This document shows positions 35,674 through 43,957 of a DNA stretch of 64,000 bases, piece by piece. The notes beneath the pieces are model-generated. The model was given only the letters and a program-made list of their open reading frames with translations, was not told the origin of the DNA and searched no databases. The stretch lies in the NCBI GenBank assembly GCA_052437175.1, contig JBQVOK010000005.1:248001-312000 (forward strand). Reading direction: 5' to 3'. The DNA is from JACVCJ01 sp052437175 (GTDB taxonomy: Bacteria; Bacteroidota; Bacteroidia; CAIKAF01). The position numbers and the translations under genes are program-made. Every line of letters starts with the position of its first letter. Position 1 is the first letter of the stretch.

Positions 35674-37290
35674 TTATACCTGCACTTCTTCGGCTTTTTT
35701 ACCGCTGCGGTATTCCACGGCAGACACGCGTGCCTTGTGCGATACTTTGTCGTAAACTTCGTCGAAGGCGTTTTTACAGAGTGGAAGCAGGTTGCGCAGG
35801 TGGTCGTAGGTGCTGTGGTCGAACATCTGCCGGAACTGCTCGCGGCTCATCAGGGAACGGGCATACAGCGCCTGGTAGCCCTTGTTGGCGATCACGAAAT
35901 TTTCCAGTTCGCGCAGGGCCCGGTCGCCGTTAAAGCCTTTTACTTTGGGCGTTCCGTAAGCGCCAATGTCCACAAAAAGGGTGTCTTTCTGTCCGTCGCT
36001 ACGGGTAAAGGGATGCAGGAAGCCCGTGCCGCTCTCGTTGTCGTAAATGGCCATGGGCGAGAGCCAGAGCGGGTACAGGTTGTAATTTTCATGAAAATGC
36101 TCCAGCGATTCCTTCAGCAGGGAAACGGGCATCAGCATATCCTGCACCACGTGGTACTGTTCGCGCAGGCGGCGTGTGGTAGCGGTTTCGGTATATTTCA
36201 TGAGCGAAATGCCCGGTGGCAGCGCCCAGCCCAGCAGTGCGCGGAACAGGGGGTGATTGCCAAACGGAATGATCTCGGCCATTTCCCAGAACAGGCTGCG
36301 GGTATGCCGGTGGTAATAGTGCCGCAGCGGAATGTATTCTACCGCCGACAGCCCGCTTTCCATAAAGGTTTCTACATGTTTGTAGAACCAGGGCTTGTAA
36401 TAACGTCCGATGGCGTTTTTCTTTCCGTCGTCGTGCAGGTGGTCGGTCAGTTGCCCGGTCATGATCACGGCCCGGCCCGGCCCGTATACCAGGGCTTCTA
36501 CAAAGTCGTTACGGCCTTTGTTGCGGCTTTCGGCCTCAAAGCGTGTACACAGTTCCTCCATACTGTATACCGGCTGGTAATGCAGACGCACGTACTTGCG
36601 GGCGGGAATAATGCGCAGTTCGGCTGCGGTGAGGAAGCCCAGCGTGCCGTGCGACCAGGGAACGGAGTAAAACAGTTCGGGATTTTCGGTGCGGGAGCAG
36701 TGCACTACGCTGCCGTCGGCCGTCACCAGTTCAAAAGATTCGCAGATGTACTGGAACAGCCCGTATTTGTGACTGCTGCTTTCCACGCCGAAGCCCATAA
36801 TGAGGCCGCCTACGGTAAGATCATCGAGCTCGGGCAGCACGGGCAGGGTCCAGCCTTTGGGGTTCAGCAGGGCGGTGATCTGGCCCATGGTCACCAGGGG
36901 TTCTACCCGCACGGTTCCTTTGGTTTCGTCGATCTCAAGGATGTCCTGGAGTTTCACGTAAATACGGCGATGGGTCTTTTTGTACTTCGGTACCGAATCA
37001 CTCATGGTGAACCAGCCCGAGCGGCCGGTGGTGAGTTTGCCCGGCGAACCTTCGGCGATCCAGCTGCGCAGCTGGTCCTGCACATGTTCCACCCGTTCGG
37101 CATGCCGCGCGGGAGCGCTGTGCATCCAGAACGAGAGGCGCCTGCGTATACGCAGAAGGGTGTTGTAGGTTACGGAAACGGGTAGAAGGAAAATGGTGGC
37201 GAACCAGCCCCGGTGATACGTAAGAATGTATTCGAACAGGTTAGAGGGTTTAAACTCCGCTTCAGGAGCAGTACTCGTAATTGCTTCCAT
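35674..37290 (-). CDS. DHCR24 (delta24-sterol reductase)-like FAD oxidoreductase
   Basis: 538 residues, close in length to the roughly 516 of animal DHCR24. Order matches that family: an N-terminal membrane helix (about 29-46, GWFATIFLLPVSVTYNTLL), the FAD-binding half (TTGRSGWFTMS 88-96, KYKKTHRRIYVKLQDILEID, RVEPLVTMGQITALL 128-142, PVLPELDDLTVGGL 150-163, ESSSHKYGLFQYICESFELV from 170), then GTLGFLTAAELRIIPA, YYKPWFYKHVE and EYIPLRHYYHRHTRSLFWE (318-336), VVQDMLMPV, and DIGAYGTPKVKGF. From memory these blocks are almost word-for-word those of human DHCR24, which reduces the C24=C25 side-chain bond of sterols with NADPH. A sterol or similar isoprenoid lipid is therefore the likely substrate, but no sterol-synthesis genes are in view. 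Other FAD_binding_4 enzymes (plant DWARF1-like) are the alternative. Confidence 0.88.
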   Translation of the reverse strand: MEAITSTAPEAEFKPSNLFEYILTYHRGWFATIFLLPVSVTYNTLLRIRRRLSFWMHSAPARHAERVEHVQDQLRSWIAEGSPGKLTTGRSGWFTMSDSVPKYKKTHRRIYVKLQDILEIDETKGTVRVEPLVTMGQITALLNPKGWTLPVLPELDDLTVGGLIMGFGVESSSHKYGLFQYICESFELVTADGSVVHCSRTENPELFYSVPWSHGTLGFLTAAELRIIPARKYVRLHYQPVYSMEELCTRFEAESRNKGRNDFVEALVYGPGRAVIMTGQLTDHLHDDGKKNAIGRYYKPWFYKHVETFMESGLSAVEYIPLRHYYHRHTRSLFWEMAEIIPFGNHPLFRALLGWALPPGISLMKYTETATTRRLREQYHVVQDMLMPVSLLKESLEHFHENYNLYPLWLSPMAIYDNESGTGFLHPFTRSDGQKDTLFVDIGAYGTPKVKGFNGDRALRELENFVIANKGYQALYARSLMSREQFRQMFDHSTYDHLRNLLPLCKNAFDEVYDKVSHKARVSAVEYRSGKKAEEVQV

Positions 37291-37454
37291 ACACTTAAGA
37301 ACTTTTGTTTAGGAAAAGATAGTAAAAGTTTCGCTAACATGCGCCTGCCACTGAAACTTTTGAGCGCGGAAAGTTCAGGCACAGATTTTTAGTTTACGGT
37401 ATACGATAGGGCGACGGATGTAGTTATATAGATCGACAATCAACATACTATACT

Positions 37455-39065
37455 ATGAAAAAATTTGCAAAGGCAGTCACTGCTTTTTTGCTGAGCGCTT
37501 TTTTGCCCTGCCTGAATGCACAGATCACGCTGGAACACACGTACACGGGTGACCTGCTGCGCCGTATCGAACTGGAAAATTCCGGGGAGAAATACTATGT
37601 ATTTGACCGGGCCGCTGCCGAACTCCGTTTTTATAATGCCGACCACAGTCCCTGGAAAACGGTGGCATTGATAAAAAGCCCGGGACAGCGTATAGAAAGT
37701 ATTAATTATGTAGGCGAAACCCGTATCGATCCGGATCCCGGACTGGAAATAGCATACACCTGTGCTCCGGAGCCGGGGGAGGTGGCTCTGTTCGAAAGTG
37801 TGGTTATACAGGAGAACGGAACGGTTCTGTTTAGCCGTGCGAGTTCCGGCCCTTTATCCGCAAGTGTGCATGAAAATGAAAACCTTCCGGCCCGGTTTAT
37901 TATAAAAGCGGCAACCGGGGCTTTTCCCGATTCTTTTCATGTATATACCTTATCCGGACTGCAATGGCAGCACAGCTATTATGGTAAAAATATGAAGCGG
38001 GTGTACCTGGAAAATTCGGGTGAAAAATATTACCTCTTGAACCAGTCCGATTCGTATATAACGCTTTTTAATGCGGACCATACCTTATGGAAAGAAATAC
38101 CCCTGCCGCATACACCGGGCCTGAGTGTGGAACGGATCGAGCATGTTTCGGAAACAAAGTTCAATACGGATGCACTGCTTGAGATCGGCTATCACAGTAA
38201 AAGCCCTACGGTGTCAGAAAGCCGCATTGTAAATGAACAGGGCACGGTCCTTTTTTCGTTGAATGAAACGCTGGGCAACGAACTTAGCCTGATCAGCGGA
38301 CTGGATGCCAAACTGATCGTGAGGCTGCTGCCTCTCGGGCATACCCGGATTTATTCTGTACCCGGACTGCAGGTAGAACATGAATATACATATACAGCCT
38401 CGGCCCTGAAGCGTATCCGGCTGGAGGGATCGGGCGAAAAGTACCAGGTGGTGGCCTTTCAGAATTCGTATATACGTCTGTTCAATGCGGATCATACTCC
38501 CTGGAAGCAGATCGGGATACAGATCCCTGCAGAGTATACCTCGGCCGGATTCATTCATCTTTCGGAGACCCGGCTCGATCCGGACAATCGTATCGAACAG
38601 ATGTATATAATGGTAGCCTACCCCCCGCTTGCCCCGAAATCGCAGGGCTGGATAAGCAATGAAGATTACGAAAGCCTGCTTGTGATTCCCGGGGCACAGC
38701 AGATGAGCATCAGTGAAATTCCCGGTTTGTCCAATAAATTACTGGCTACGGTAGATACAAGTACCGATAACCTGCATGTATACAGCCTGCCTTCGTCTAC
38801 CTATCTGGGAATGAGTCCCGAAGCCGCCCTGCCGGATGCTGTTTCTGTATATCCCAACCCGGCCAGCGGCAGCTTTGTGCTGGAAAGCGATAAAATTCTG
38901 AAAAACGTATATATATCGTCGATGAACGGCGCTGTGGTGCAACAGATCAATGTATATACGAATAAAACAACGGTGGATATTTCGGGTCTGCGGTCCGGAC
39001 TTTACATAGTAAGCGGAAACCGGCAGGACGGAACACCCTTCCGTAAAAAGATCGTTGTACAGTAA
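37455..39065 (+). CDS. Three-repeat secreted protein with T9SS type A tail
   Basis: 536 residues. Signal peptide (about 1-23, ...FLPCLNAQ) and three tandem modules of about 140-150 residues, each opening with 'leH.Y....L.RI.LE.SGEKYyv......i.lfNADHt.WK...l......' (first at about 25, second at about 175, third at about 305) and containing a SETr.d.d...E..Y block; then a type A sorting domain (about 460-536, VYPNPASGSFVLE ... LRSGLYIVSG). I do not know this module: it resembles short beta-propeller-like or 'SGEKYY...NADH..WK' repeats seen only in Bacteroidota secreted proteins. It sits between the DHCR24-like and EXPERA genes but on the opposite strand, so a link to sterol handling is only positional. 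Confidence 0.82.
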   Translation: MKKFAKAVTAFLLSAFLPCLNAQITLEHTYTGDLLRRIELENSGEKYYVFDRAAAELRFYNADHSPWKTVALIKSPGQRIESINYVGETRIDPDPGLEIAYTCAPEPGEVALFESVVIQENGTVLFSRASSGPLSASVHENENLPARFIIKAATGAFPDSFHVYTLSGLQWQHSYYGKNMKRVYLENSGEKYYLLNQSDSYITLFNADHTLWKEIPLPHTPGLSVERIEHVSETKFNTDALLEIGYHSKSPTVSESRIVNEQGTVLFSLNETLGNELSLISGLDAKLIVRLLPLGHTRIYSVPGLQVEHEYTYTASALKRIRLEGSGEKYQVVAFQNSYIRLFNADHTPWKQIGIQIPAEYTSAGFIHLSETRLDPDNRIEQMYIMVAYPPLAPKSQGWISNEDYESLLVIPGAQQMSISEIPGLSNKLLATVDTSTDNLHVYSLPSSTYLGMSPEAALPDAVSVYPNPASGSFVLESDKILKNVYISSMNGAVVQQINVYTNKTTVDISGLRSGLYIVSGNRQDGTPFRKKIVVQ

Positions 39066-39089
39066 AGATGTTCATGTCTCAAAAAAAGA

Positions 39090-39119
39090 AGAGCGGAGAT
39101 ACACAGGTGTCTCTGCTCT
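39090..39119. terminator. Bidirectional intrinsic terminator
   Basis: A 13-bp stem (AGAGCGGAGATAC with GTGTCTCTGCTCT, two G-U pairs), 4-nt loop, with seven A before it (39081-39087) that serve as the T-run for the reverse strand. Serves the convergent T9SS protein and EXPERA genes. Confidence 0.8.
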
Positions 39120-39142
39120 TTGTAGTATATACGTTTTCTGTT

Positions 39143-39652
39143 TTAGAACTTGCGTGTAAAGGGGTAGGGCTTGCGCATACGCACGATCAGAAGGATCGGA
39201 ATGAGCACGTAAGGCGTGTTCAGTGACAGGAATTTCGGGATGTTCTGGCAGCGCCATTCAGGTTCGCCGAAAAACTCTACCCCGAAAACGATCACACCGG
39301 TAATTACCGAAATGGCGGTGCCATACATAATGGCGGGCACGTGTATCCAGTTTTTACCTTTGAGGAATGCATATACGAGAACCAGGTAAAAGGGGCCGTA
39401 CACGAAGGCCGAAAGACCGGTCACGAAGCGCATCCACACGGGCGGGTGCAGGAACAGGGGATCGCAGCCATAGGCATAATCGTAGTTGGCCTGCATGAGT
39501 AAATTGGGGTGATTGGGCTGCAGTTCTCCGGTGAGCGTTGGCACCATGTCCGAGATCATGGACGTGATGAAGAACAGGGAGAACATAACCACAAAAAAGT
39601 AATCGAATTTGCGTTGAGAAAGCGGCAGTGTGTTTTGCAGATCTGCTGACAT
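39143..39652 (-). CDS. EXPERA-domain membrane protein (TMEM97/EBP-like)
   Basis: 169 residues, four hydrophobic segments (about 17-36, 72-96, 103-126, 144-162), the EXPERA layout of emopamil-binding protein (sterol isomerase), TMEM97 (sigma-2 receptor, sterol-binding) and TM6SF. Compared from memory with human TMEM97, CDPLFLHPPVWMRF, YAFLKGKNWIHVPAIMYG and TPYVLIPILLIVRMRKPYPF line up with its DPLLQEPPAW, YAFLKG..WIRTPAIIY and APYLLIPFILLI...PY. Asp35 and Asp64 match the ligand-site Asp29 and Asp56; the third acidic residue (Glu73 there) is Ser81 here. Sterol or lipid binding is likely, isomerase activity unproven. TATTTTTG on this strand at 39682-39689 is a -7 box. The DHCR24-like gene lies 1.9 kb away in the same direction. 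Confidence 0.85.
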   Translation of the reverse strand: MSADLQNTLPLSQRKFDYFFVVMFSLFFITSMISDMVPTLTGELQPNHPNLLMQANYDYAYGCDPLFLHPPVWMRFVTGLSAFVYGPFYLVLVYAFLKGKNWIHVPAIMYGTAISVITGVIVFGVEFFGEPEWRCQNIPKFLSLNTPYVLIPILLIVRMRKPYPFTRKF

Positions 39653-39753
39653 AGGTTTACGTTGCTTTTTGATTCAGGCATCAAAAATAAACTTTTTCAT
39701 ACGCGCTGTCCCTGCCGCCGGATATTTCTGTGCCCGGGGCTGTAAGCCGCTGG

Positions 39754-40110
39754 TTATGAGCCGGTGTTTTTTTCGTCCCGGTCCTTCAGCAGGCGAATGA
39801 TCTCGCGGTTGTTGCGTATGGCCTCGGCCTGTGTGTCGGCCTGTTTGTGCAGGGTGTCCAGTTCGCTGTTCTTCTTCAGATAGGCTGTGGCATCTTCGCC
39901 GGCCGGCAGTTCGGCTTCGGTCAGCAGTTCTTCGGCAGTGCAGTGGAGTATGCGGGCAATTTTCTGCAGGCGGGCCCTGCTGATGCTGCTGATGCCGCGT
40001 TCCAGGGCTGAATAGGCAGAGGGACTGATCTGTAATGCGGCCGCTACCTCTGCCTGACTGAGGCCTGCACGTTTCCGGAAGCGGCGTATGGTTTCCGGCA
40101 GGGGGCTCAT
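39754..40110 (-). CDS. XRE-type helix-turn-helix regulator (second of a pair)
   Basis: 118 residues. HTH_XRE at about 6-62 (IRRFRKRAGLSQAEVAAALQISPSAYSALERG ... LQKIARILHC), then a linker and a C-terminal amphipathic helix (about 85-115, LDTLHKQADTQAEAIRNNREIIRLLKDRDEK) likely to dimerise. Its ATG overlaps the end of the upstream XRE gene by 4 nt (40107-40110), so the two are translationally coupled; the shared REIIRLLKD/EEIIRLLKD helix suggests they arose by duplication and may form heterodimers. Confidence 0.85.
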   Translation of the reverse strand: MSPLPETIRRFRKRAGLSQAEVAAALQISPSAYSALERGISSISRARLQKIARILHCTAEELLTEAELPAGEDATAYLKKNSELDTLHKQADTQAEAIRNNREIIRLLKDRDEKNTGS

Positions 40111-40490
40111 GAATCGGGCAGCTGTTTCGGGTCTTTGTCTTTCAGCAGGCGTATGATCTCTTCTTTATCGGCCAGCGCCTTACGCAGCAGGTCGTTCTCC
40201 CGTTCGAGCGAGCGCTCATAGGGCGAACCGCTTTTATAGGCCGGCGAATCGGGATCGTTGCTGTACTGCATGTCTCCGTTCTGACTGTACCTTCTGCCCA
40301 GCAGCAGATCGGCCACATCCACTTCCAGTACTTCGGCAATGGTATACAAACGGTCGATGGTCATTTTACGCCTGCCGGCTTCGGTAAGCGCGTAGCCTAC
40401 CCGTTCTATTCCGAGCTGGGTAGCCATATACTCCTGCGAGATACCCTTTTCGGTGCGTATCCGCTTAATTCTTTTCAATAATTCATCCAC
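40107..40490 (-). CDS. XRE-type helix-turn-helix regulator (first of a pair)
   Basis: 127 residues. HTH_XRE at about 4-62 (LLKRIKRIRTEKGISQEYMATQLGIERVGYALTEAGRRKMTIDRLYTIAEVLEVDVADLL), then a polar linker and a coiled-coil-like tail (SLERENDLLRKALADKEEIIRLLKDKD). A perfect 7-bp inverted repeat lies just upstream of its -7 box, suggesting autoregulation. Target genes unknown; nearest candidates are the EXPERA gene downstream and the two-component genes upstream. Confidence 0.85.
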   Translation of the reverse strand: MDELLKRIKRIRTEKGISQEYMATQLGIERVGYALTEAGRRKMTIDRLYTIAEVLEVDVADLLLGRRYSQNGDMQYSNDPDSPAYKSGSPYERSLERENDLLRKALADKEEIIRLLKDKDPKQLPDS

Positions 40491-40494
40491 ATAA

Positions 40495-40544
40495 CAAAAA
40501 TATCGCTCTGAAAATCAAACGGATGTATCGTTATTAGTAACGAT
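40495..40544 (-). promoter_or_regulatory. Promoter and likely operator of the XRE pair
   Basis: -7 box TATTTTTG (reverse strand) at 40495-40502, 4 nt before the ATG at 40490; upstream at 40527-40544 a perfect inverted repeat ATCGTTA-ttag-TAACGAT, the size and symmetry expected for an XRE dimer site. Confidence 0.55.
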
Positions 40545-40677
40545 TAGATTGAATGAAACGGCATATTGTATCCTTTTAAGATACATGTGCAGCGTATTTG
40601 TCAGGATGTGTATTCTGAATGAATGTGCAGAACCGTTGAAAACAGCCGTGGCCGTTCTTTTTGATGTATATGCTAAA

Positions 40678-41346
40678 TTAATTCAGATCGTCCAGCAGGC
40701 GATGCTTCAGTACAAAGAGTACCAGCCCCGTTTTCGATTTGATGCCGAATTTTTCGAACACCGATTCGCGGTAACCGTCCACCGTGCGGTGCTGTACGTT
40801 CATCTCCGAAGCGATCTGTTCGTAGGTGTACTCGTGCTCGTCGCACACCAGTTTCAGGAACTCCTTTTCCCGCGGGCTCAGCTGTTCCAGGATATCCATC
40901 CGCAGGTCGCGGCGTGGTTTTTTATCGTTGTTGCGCAGGTAATGTGCCAGGAATTCGTTGTGGTAATACCCGTAGCTGAAGATATTGGCCAGGGCGTTCT
41001 TCATGGTCTCGGAACTGCAGTCCTTCTTCAGGAAACCGCATACCCCGTTACGGAAAAGCTGTAGTATAGTGTCCTCATCACTGTTGAGCGTAAGAATGAG
41101 TACCGGTACCTTATACCCGATGCTTTTCAGGTAGGCGCTGGTCTCGGTGCCGTTCATGGCTGGCATGTCCAGGTCCATGATCACCAGGTCGGGATCGGGA
41201 CGCCAGTCCATTTCGTCCAGGAAGTGACGTCCGTTGTCGTATTGTGCGCTGATGGTGTAGGGCCCCAGTTTTTCGATCAGTTCCTTCAGGCCGTTGCGGA
41301 CCAGGATGTGATCGTCGACCAGTACGATGTTCTTTTGCATTTCCAT
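40678..41346 (-). CDS. NarL/LuxR-type response regulator
   Basis: 222 residues from ATG 41346 (MEMQKNIVLVDDH); the ATG at 41340 is equally possible, and the ORF upstream of these is unrelated. Receiver domain at about 6-125 with the acidic pair DD (11-12), phosphoacceptor Asp58 (VIMDLDMP), Thr in LILTLNSD and Lys in GFLKKD; LuxR-type HTH at about 158-215 (LSPREKEFLKLVCDEHEYTYEQIASEMNVQHRTVDGYRESVFEKFGIKSKTGLVLF). Partner of the histidine kinase immediately upstream (10-nt gap). Targets unknown. Confidence 0.9.
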   Translation of the reverse strand: MEMQKNIVLVDDHILVRNGLKELIEKLGPYTISAQYDNGRHFLDEMDWRPDPDLVIMDLDMPAMNGTETSAYLKSIGYKVPVLILTLNSDEDTILQLFRNGVCGFLKKDCSSETMKNALANIFSYGYYHNEFLAHYLRNNDKKPRRDLRMDILEQLSPREKEFLKLVCDEHEYTYEQIASEMNVQHRTVDGYRESVFEKFGIKSKTGLVLFVLKHRLLDDLN

Positions 41347-41356
41347 AGGGACAATA

Positions 41357-42142
41357 TTACAAAAAGCCCGGCTGCGGAATACCCGAAAGTATGAACAAAG
41401 TTCCTTTGCCGGGTGCGGAAACGATCTCGCAGCTGAACCCGGCCATCTGTGCACGCTTGCGTATGTTCCGGAGCCCGGATGCCTTGTTGCCGCGGAGTAT
41501 CTCTTCTTCGTCGAAGCCCTTGCCGTCGTCCTGTACACGCAGTTCGAAAATATCGGCTTCGCTCTTTACGGAGATGGTAAAATTGGCGGCGCCGGAATGG
41601 CGCAGGGCGTTCTGGGTGATCTCCTGGAAGATACGGAAGATCATCAGTTCCTGGTCTTTATTGAGCCGCGAAGGTCCCTGGGTAGCGTTCCAGTGCACCC
41701 GGAAACGCCGTAGCGCGCTCAGGCGTTCTACCTCCAGTTGCAGGGCGGCCATCAGTCCGATGCGGCCTATGTAGTCGTTGTTGAGGGTACGGCTCAGCAG
41801 GCGCAGCTGCTGGGTGGTCTCGGCCAGGTAGATCTCGATGGGCTGCATGCCGGCAGCCAGCTCGGGATGGTCGAGTTTCTGGTTCTGTACCTGTATGTGC
41901 ATGGCGGTGAGCAGCTGCCCGATGTTATCGTGCAGTTCCCGGGCGAACTGGGCCATAATGTATTCGCTTACTTCGGTCTCGGCCTGGCGTAGTTCGCGTT
42001 CGAAACCAAGCCGGGTCTCCGCCAGCACTTTTTCCTGTTTCATGCGTTCGCGGCCGCTGATGAAAAAAGCAATGATGATGCCCGATACCAGCAGCAGGAT
42101 CAGCAGCGTGGCCGAAACGATGGCAAGTACAATGTCGTTCAT
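41357..42142 (-). CDS. HisKA_3-type sensor histidine kinase
   Basis: 261 residues. One N-terminal membrane helix (about 6-28), a short coiled coil, the dimerisation/phosphoacceptor helix with His71 (ARELHDNIGQLLTAMHIQ), then the ATPase domain: EITQNALRHS (N box), LRVQDDGKGFDEEE (G1), SGLRNIRKRAQMAGFSCEI (G2). There is no periplasmic sensor domain, so input may come from the co-encoded membrane protein upstream (3-nt gap) or from the membrane itself. Phosphorylates the NarL-type regulator downstream. Confidence 0.9.
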   Translation of the reverse strand: MNDIVLAIVSATLLILLLVSGIIIAFFISGRERMKQEKVLAETRLGFERELRQAETEVSEYIMAQFARELHDNIGQLLTAMHIQVQNQKLDHPELAAGMQPIEIYLAETTQQLRLLSRTLNNDYIGRIGLMAALQLEVERLSALRRFRVHWNATQGPSRLNKDQELMIFRIFQEITQNALRHSGAANFTISVKSEADIFELRVQDDGKGFDEEEILRGNKASGLRNIRKRAQMAGFSCEIVSAPGKGTLFILSGIPQPGFL

Positions 42143-42145
42143 GGT

Positions 42146-42811
42146 TTAGGTTTTTAAGGTAAGGGGTCTCCGGCACAGCTGCCAGAAGGCAAGTGCGCAG
42201 AGCATGTAACGTATAAAGGCCAGCCCGTTGCTGATGACGTCGAACAGCAGTGCATTGTACCCGGGGCTGTATTTTTCCATATAATGAAGCAGCGCAATAT
42301 AAGGTACGCTGCCGGCAAAGTACAGTAAGATACCGCTGCAGAGCAGGAGCCCGGGAAGCGTTTCGCCGGGGTGTTGCCGGCGCCGGTGCAGCAGCGTATA
42401 CAGTACCATGCTGTATAAAAGCGTGAGGGCAATGCATGCGCTTACATCGGCATAGTTCAGGTAGCTGCTGAAGCCGCCCGTAATGCCCTGTAACAGGTAA
42501 ATGCAGAGGAAGATGAGAAACAGGGCGGGTGCCAGTATCTTCTGCCACAGGGCTTCCAGCCGGCTGAGGGAAGCCAGCATCAGCAGACTGCATTCCAGCA
42601 GTATATGTATGTTCAGCAGCCACTGATTCTGAAAAGGCTGCCCGTCTTTGCTGCCATACCGGCCCAGGAAAAAGAGCAACAGGTAAAACGCGATCCACAC
42701 CAGCCCCTGAATATAAACGATCCGGAAAAAACGGTCCATACGCCTGTATGCAAAAAGTCCGGACAGGAAGAATGCCGACAGGCTCAGTATTTCAGCGATC
42801 GTTTCGGGCAT
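42146..42811 (-). CDS. Multi-pass membrane protein, possible sensor partner
   Basis: 221 residues with about seven hydrophobic segments (starts about 5, 32, 66, 92, 119, 150 and 190), no family I can name. Gaps of 3 nt to the kinase gene and 5 nt to the upstream unknown gene show a tight four-gene operon ending in the response regulator. Seven-helix proteins in this position commonly act as sensory partners of short NarL-type kinases; here that is inference. Confidence 0.75.
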   Translation of the reverse strand: MPETIAEILSLSAFFLSGLFAYRRMDRFFRIVYIQGLVWIAFYLLLFFLGRYGSKDGQPFQNQWLLNIHILLECSLLMLASLSRLEALWQKILAPALFLIFLCIYLLQGITGGFSSYLNYADVSACIALTLLYSMVLYTLLHRRRQHPGETLPGLLLCSGILLYFAGSVPYIALLHYMEKYSPGYNALLFDVISNGLAFIRYMLCALAFWQLCRRPLTLKT

Positions 42812-42816
42812 AGGTC

Positions 42817-43761
42817 TTACCTCGACCGTTGTGTCTGTAACGCTGCCTGGGCAGTTACTTCAGCTTTAAGCTGCTGTATGATCACCTTGTAGGAGATCGC
42901 GCGGCAGTCCGGCGGGCAAAGGCGCGAACGGTTGGCGTAGCTGCCTTCCATGCTCGGGAACTGGTTGTCGTTAAGCGGGGTGGGCAGCAGCAGGATACAG
43001 TGGCGGGGCCCTTCGTACAGGCCGCTGTCGATGTTTTTATCGCGTACGGCATTGTACAGCCAGATACTTTCGGAATTATCGTTCTCTTCGGCCAGGGTAA
43101 AAAGGGTCTGGAACGGGAAGATCAGGCTGCCGGTATCCTGGTCCTTGATGTAATCTCTGAAACCGGGGCCAAGCTCGGTGCGGATCTTTATTTTTTGTGT
43201 GTAGGCTTTGGTATAGGCGTCCTTCGTTTCGCCCGATACCGCTGAAAAGGCTCCGTTCGTATACACGTAATAGAGCTCATTGTCCTGCGTTTCGTACAAC
43301 CCGTCGGTATTGCGGTCCATTGCCAGGGGCTGGTATACGGGTACAATCTCCTGCGGATTTGCTTCTTCGGGGTCTGCCCCCAGGTACATACGCAGTCCGT
43401 TTACGTAGTTTTCGGGACTATCGGCATTGTTGAGCTGACTGTAAAGTAAACGGAAAGCCTGCAGGGGTATTTCAGCTATCAGGGGCTCCGGCGGAAGCAG
43501 GGTCTCATCGGCCTGCTGCAGGCGGAAGAATTCGCTGAGCTGTTCTATTTCTTCGATGCCGGTTTCCGGGTCCAGGGGCACCAGGGTCAGGTCCAGTACA
43601 TCTTCGCCCAGCAGGGTACGTATACTGCCGGCGATCTTCTGTGCATTGGACGGGTCGTATTCGATATCACCTGCCCAGCGGCGCACGATGTCCGTTACGG
43701 GTGTGGGATTCACATCAAAAATAATGGGGCGGGCATGGCGGTAGGTGATTTCAACTCTCAT
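42817..43761 (-). CDS. Soluble protein of unknown function, first gene of the two-component operon
   Basis: 314 residues, no signal peptide or membrane segment; acidic and beta-rich (MRVEITYRHARPIIFDVNPTPVTDIVRRWAGDIEYDP..., GEDVLDLTLVPLDPETGIEEIEQL, IVPVYQPLAMDRNTDGLYETQDNELYYVYTNGAF). Two Cys pairs near the end (RHCILLL, LCPPDCRAIS). No family recognised. TATATTTG on the reverse strand at 43784-43791 is a -7 box 22 nt before the ATG. Because it leads the operon with the membrane protein, kinase and regulator and borders the RiPP-type cluster, a regulatory or product-related role is conceivable but unsupported. Confidence 0.7.
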   Translation of the reverse strand: MRVEITYRHARPIIFDVNPTPVTDIVRRWAGDIEYDPSNAQKIAGSIRTLLGEDVLDLTLVPLDPETGIEEIEQLSEFFRLQQADETLLPPEPLIAEIPLQAFRLLYSQLNNADSPENYVNGLRMYLGADPEEANPQEIVPVYQPLAMDRNTDGLYETQDNELYYVYTNGAFSAVSGETKDAYTKAYTQKIKIRTELGPGFRDYIKDQDTGSLIFPFQTLFTLAEENDNSESIWLYNAVRDKNIDSGLYEGPRHCILLLPTPLNDNQFPSMEGSYANRSRLCPPDCRAISYKVIIQQLKAEVTAQAALQTQRSR

Positions 43762-43831
43762 AGTTCGGCGTTTTGGTTGAGGACAAATATAGGCGCAGAG
43801 TCGGCTTGCCCCTACCGTAATTTGTACAAAA

Positions 43832-43870
43832 TTAGCCCGGGATTTTTCCCGGCCTGTGTTTACGGGCTAA
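43832..43870. promoter_or_regulatory. Nested inverted repeats between divergent genes
   Basis: Outer arms TTAGCCCG (43832-43839) and CGGGCTAA (43863-43870); inside, CCGGGA-tttt-TCCCGG (43837-43852). They lie between the -7 box of the 43761 operon and the orphan LuxR-type gene, so they may be an operator for either; a terminator is unlikely as nothing ends here. Confidence 0.4.
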
Positions 43871-43957
43871 AAACGGGATGTTGCCTGCACAAAGATCCCT
43901 TTTAACTGCTGCGGCGGGCATGCACCTTTGTTCTGAAACCGAACACGACGAAAACCT

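Noticed and set aside
35737..37185. 482-residue forward ORF opposite the DHCR24-like gene
   Set aside because: Antisense of a strongly conserved enzyme; no protein-like pattern.
40549..41064. 171-residue forward ORF opposite the response regulator
   Set aside because: Antisense to a complete receiver-HTH protein; no recognisable features.
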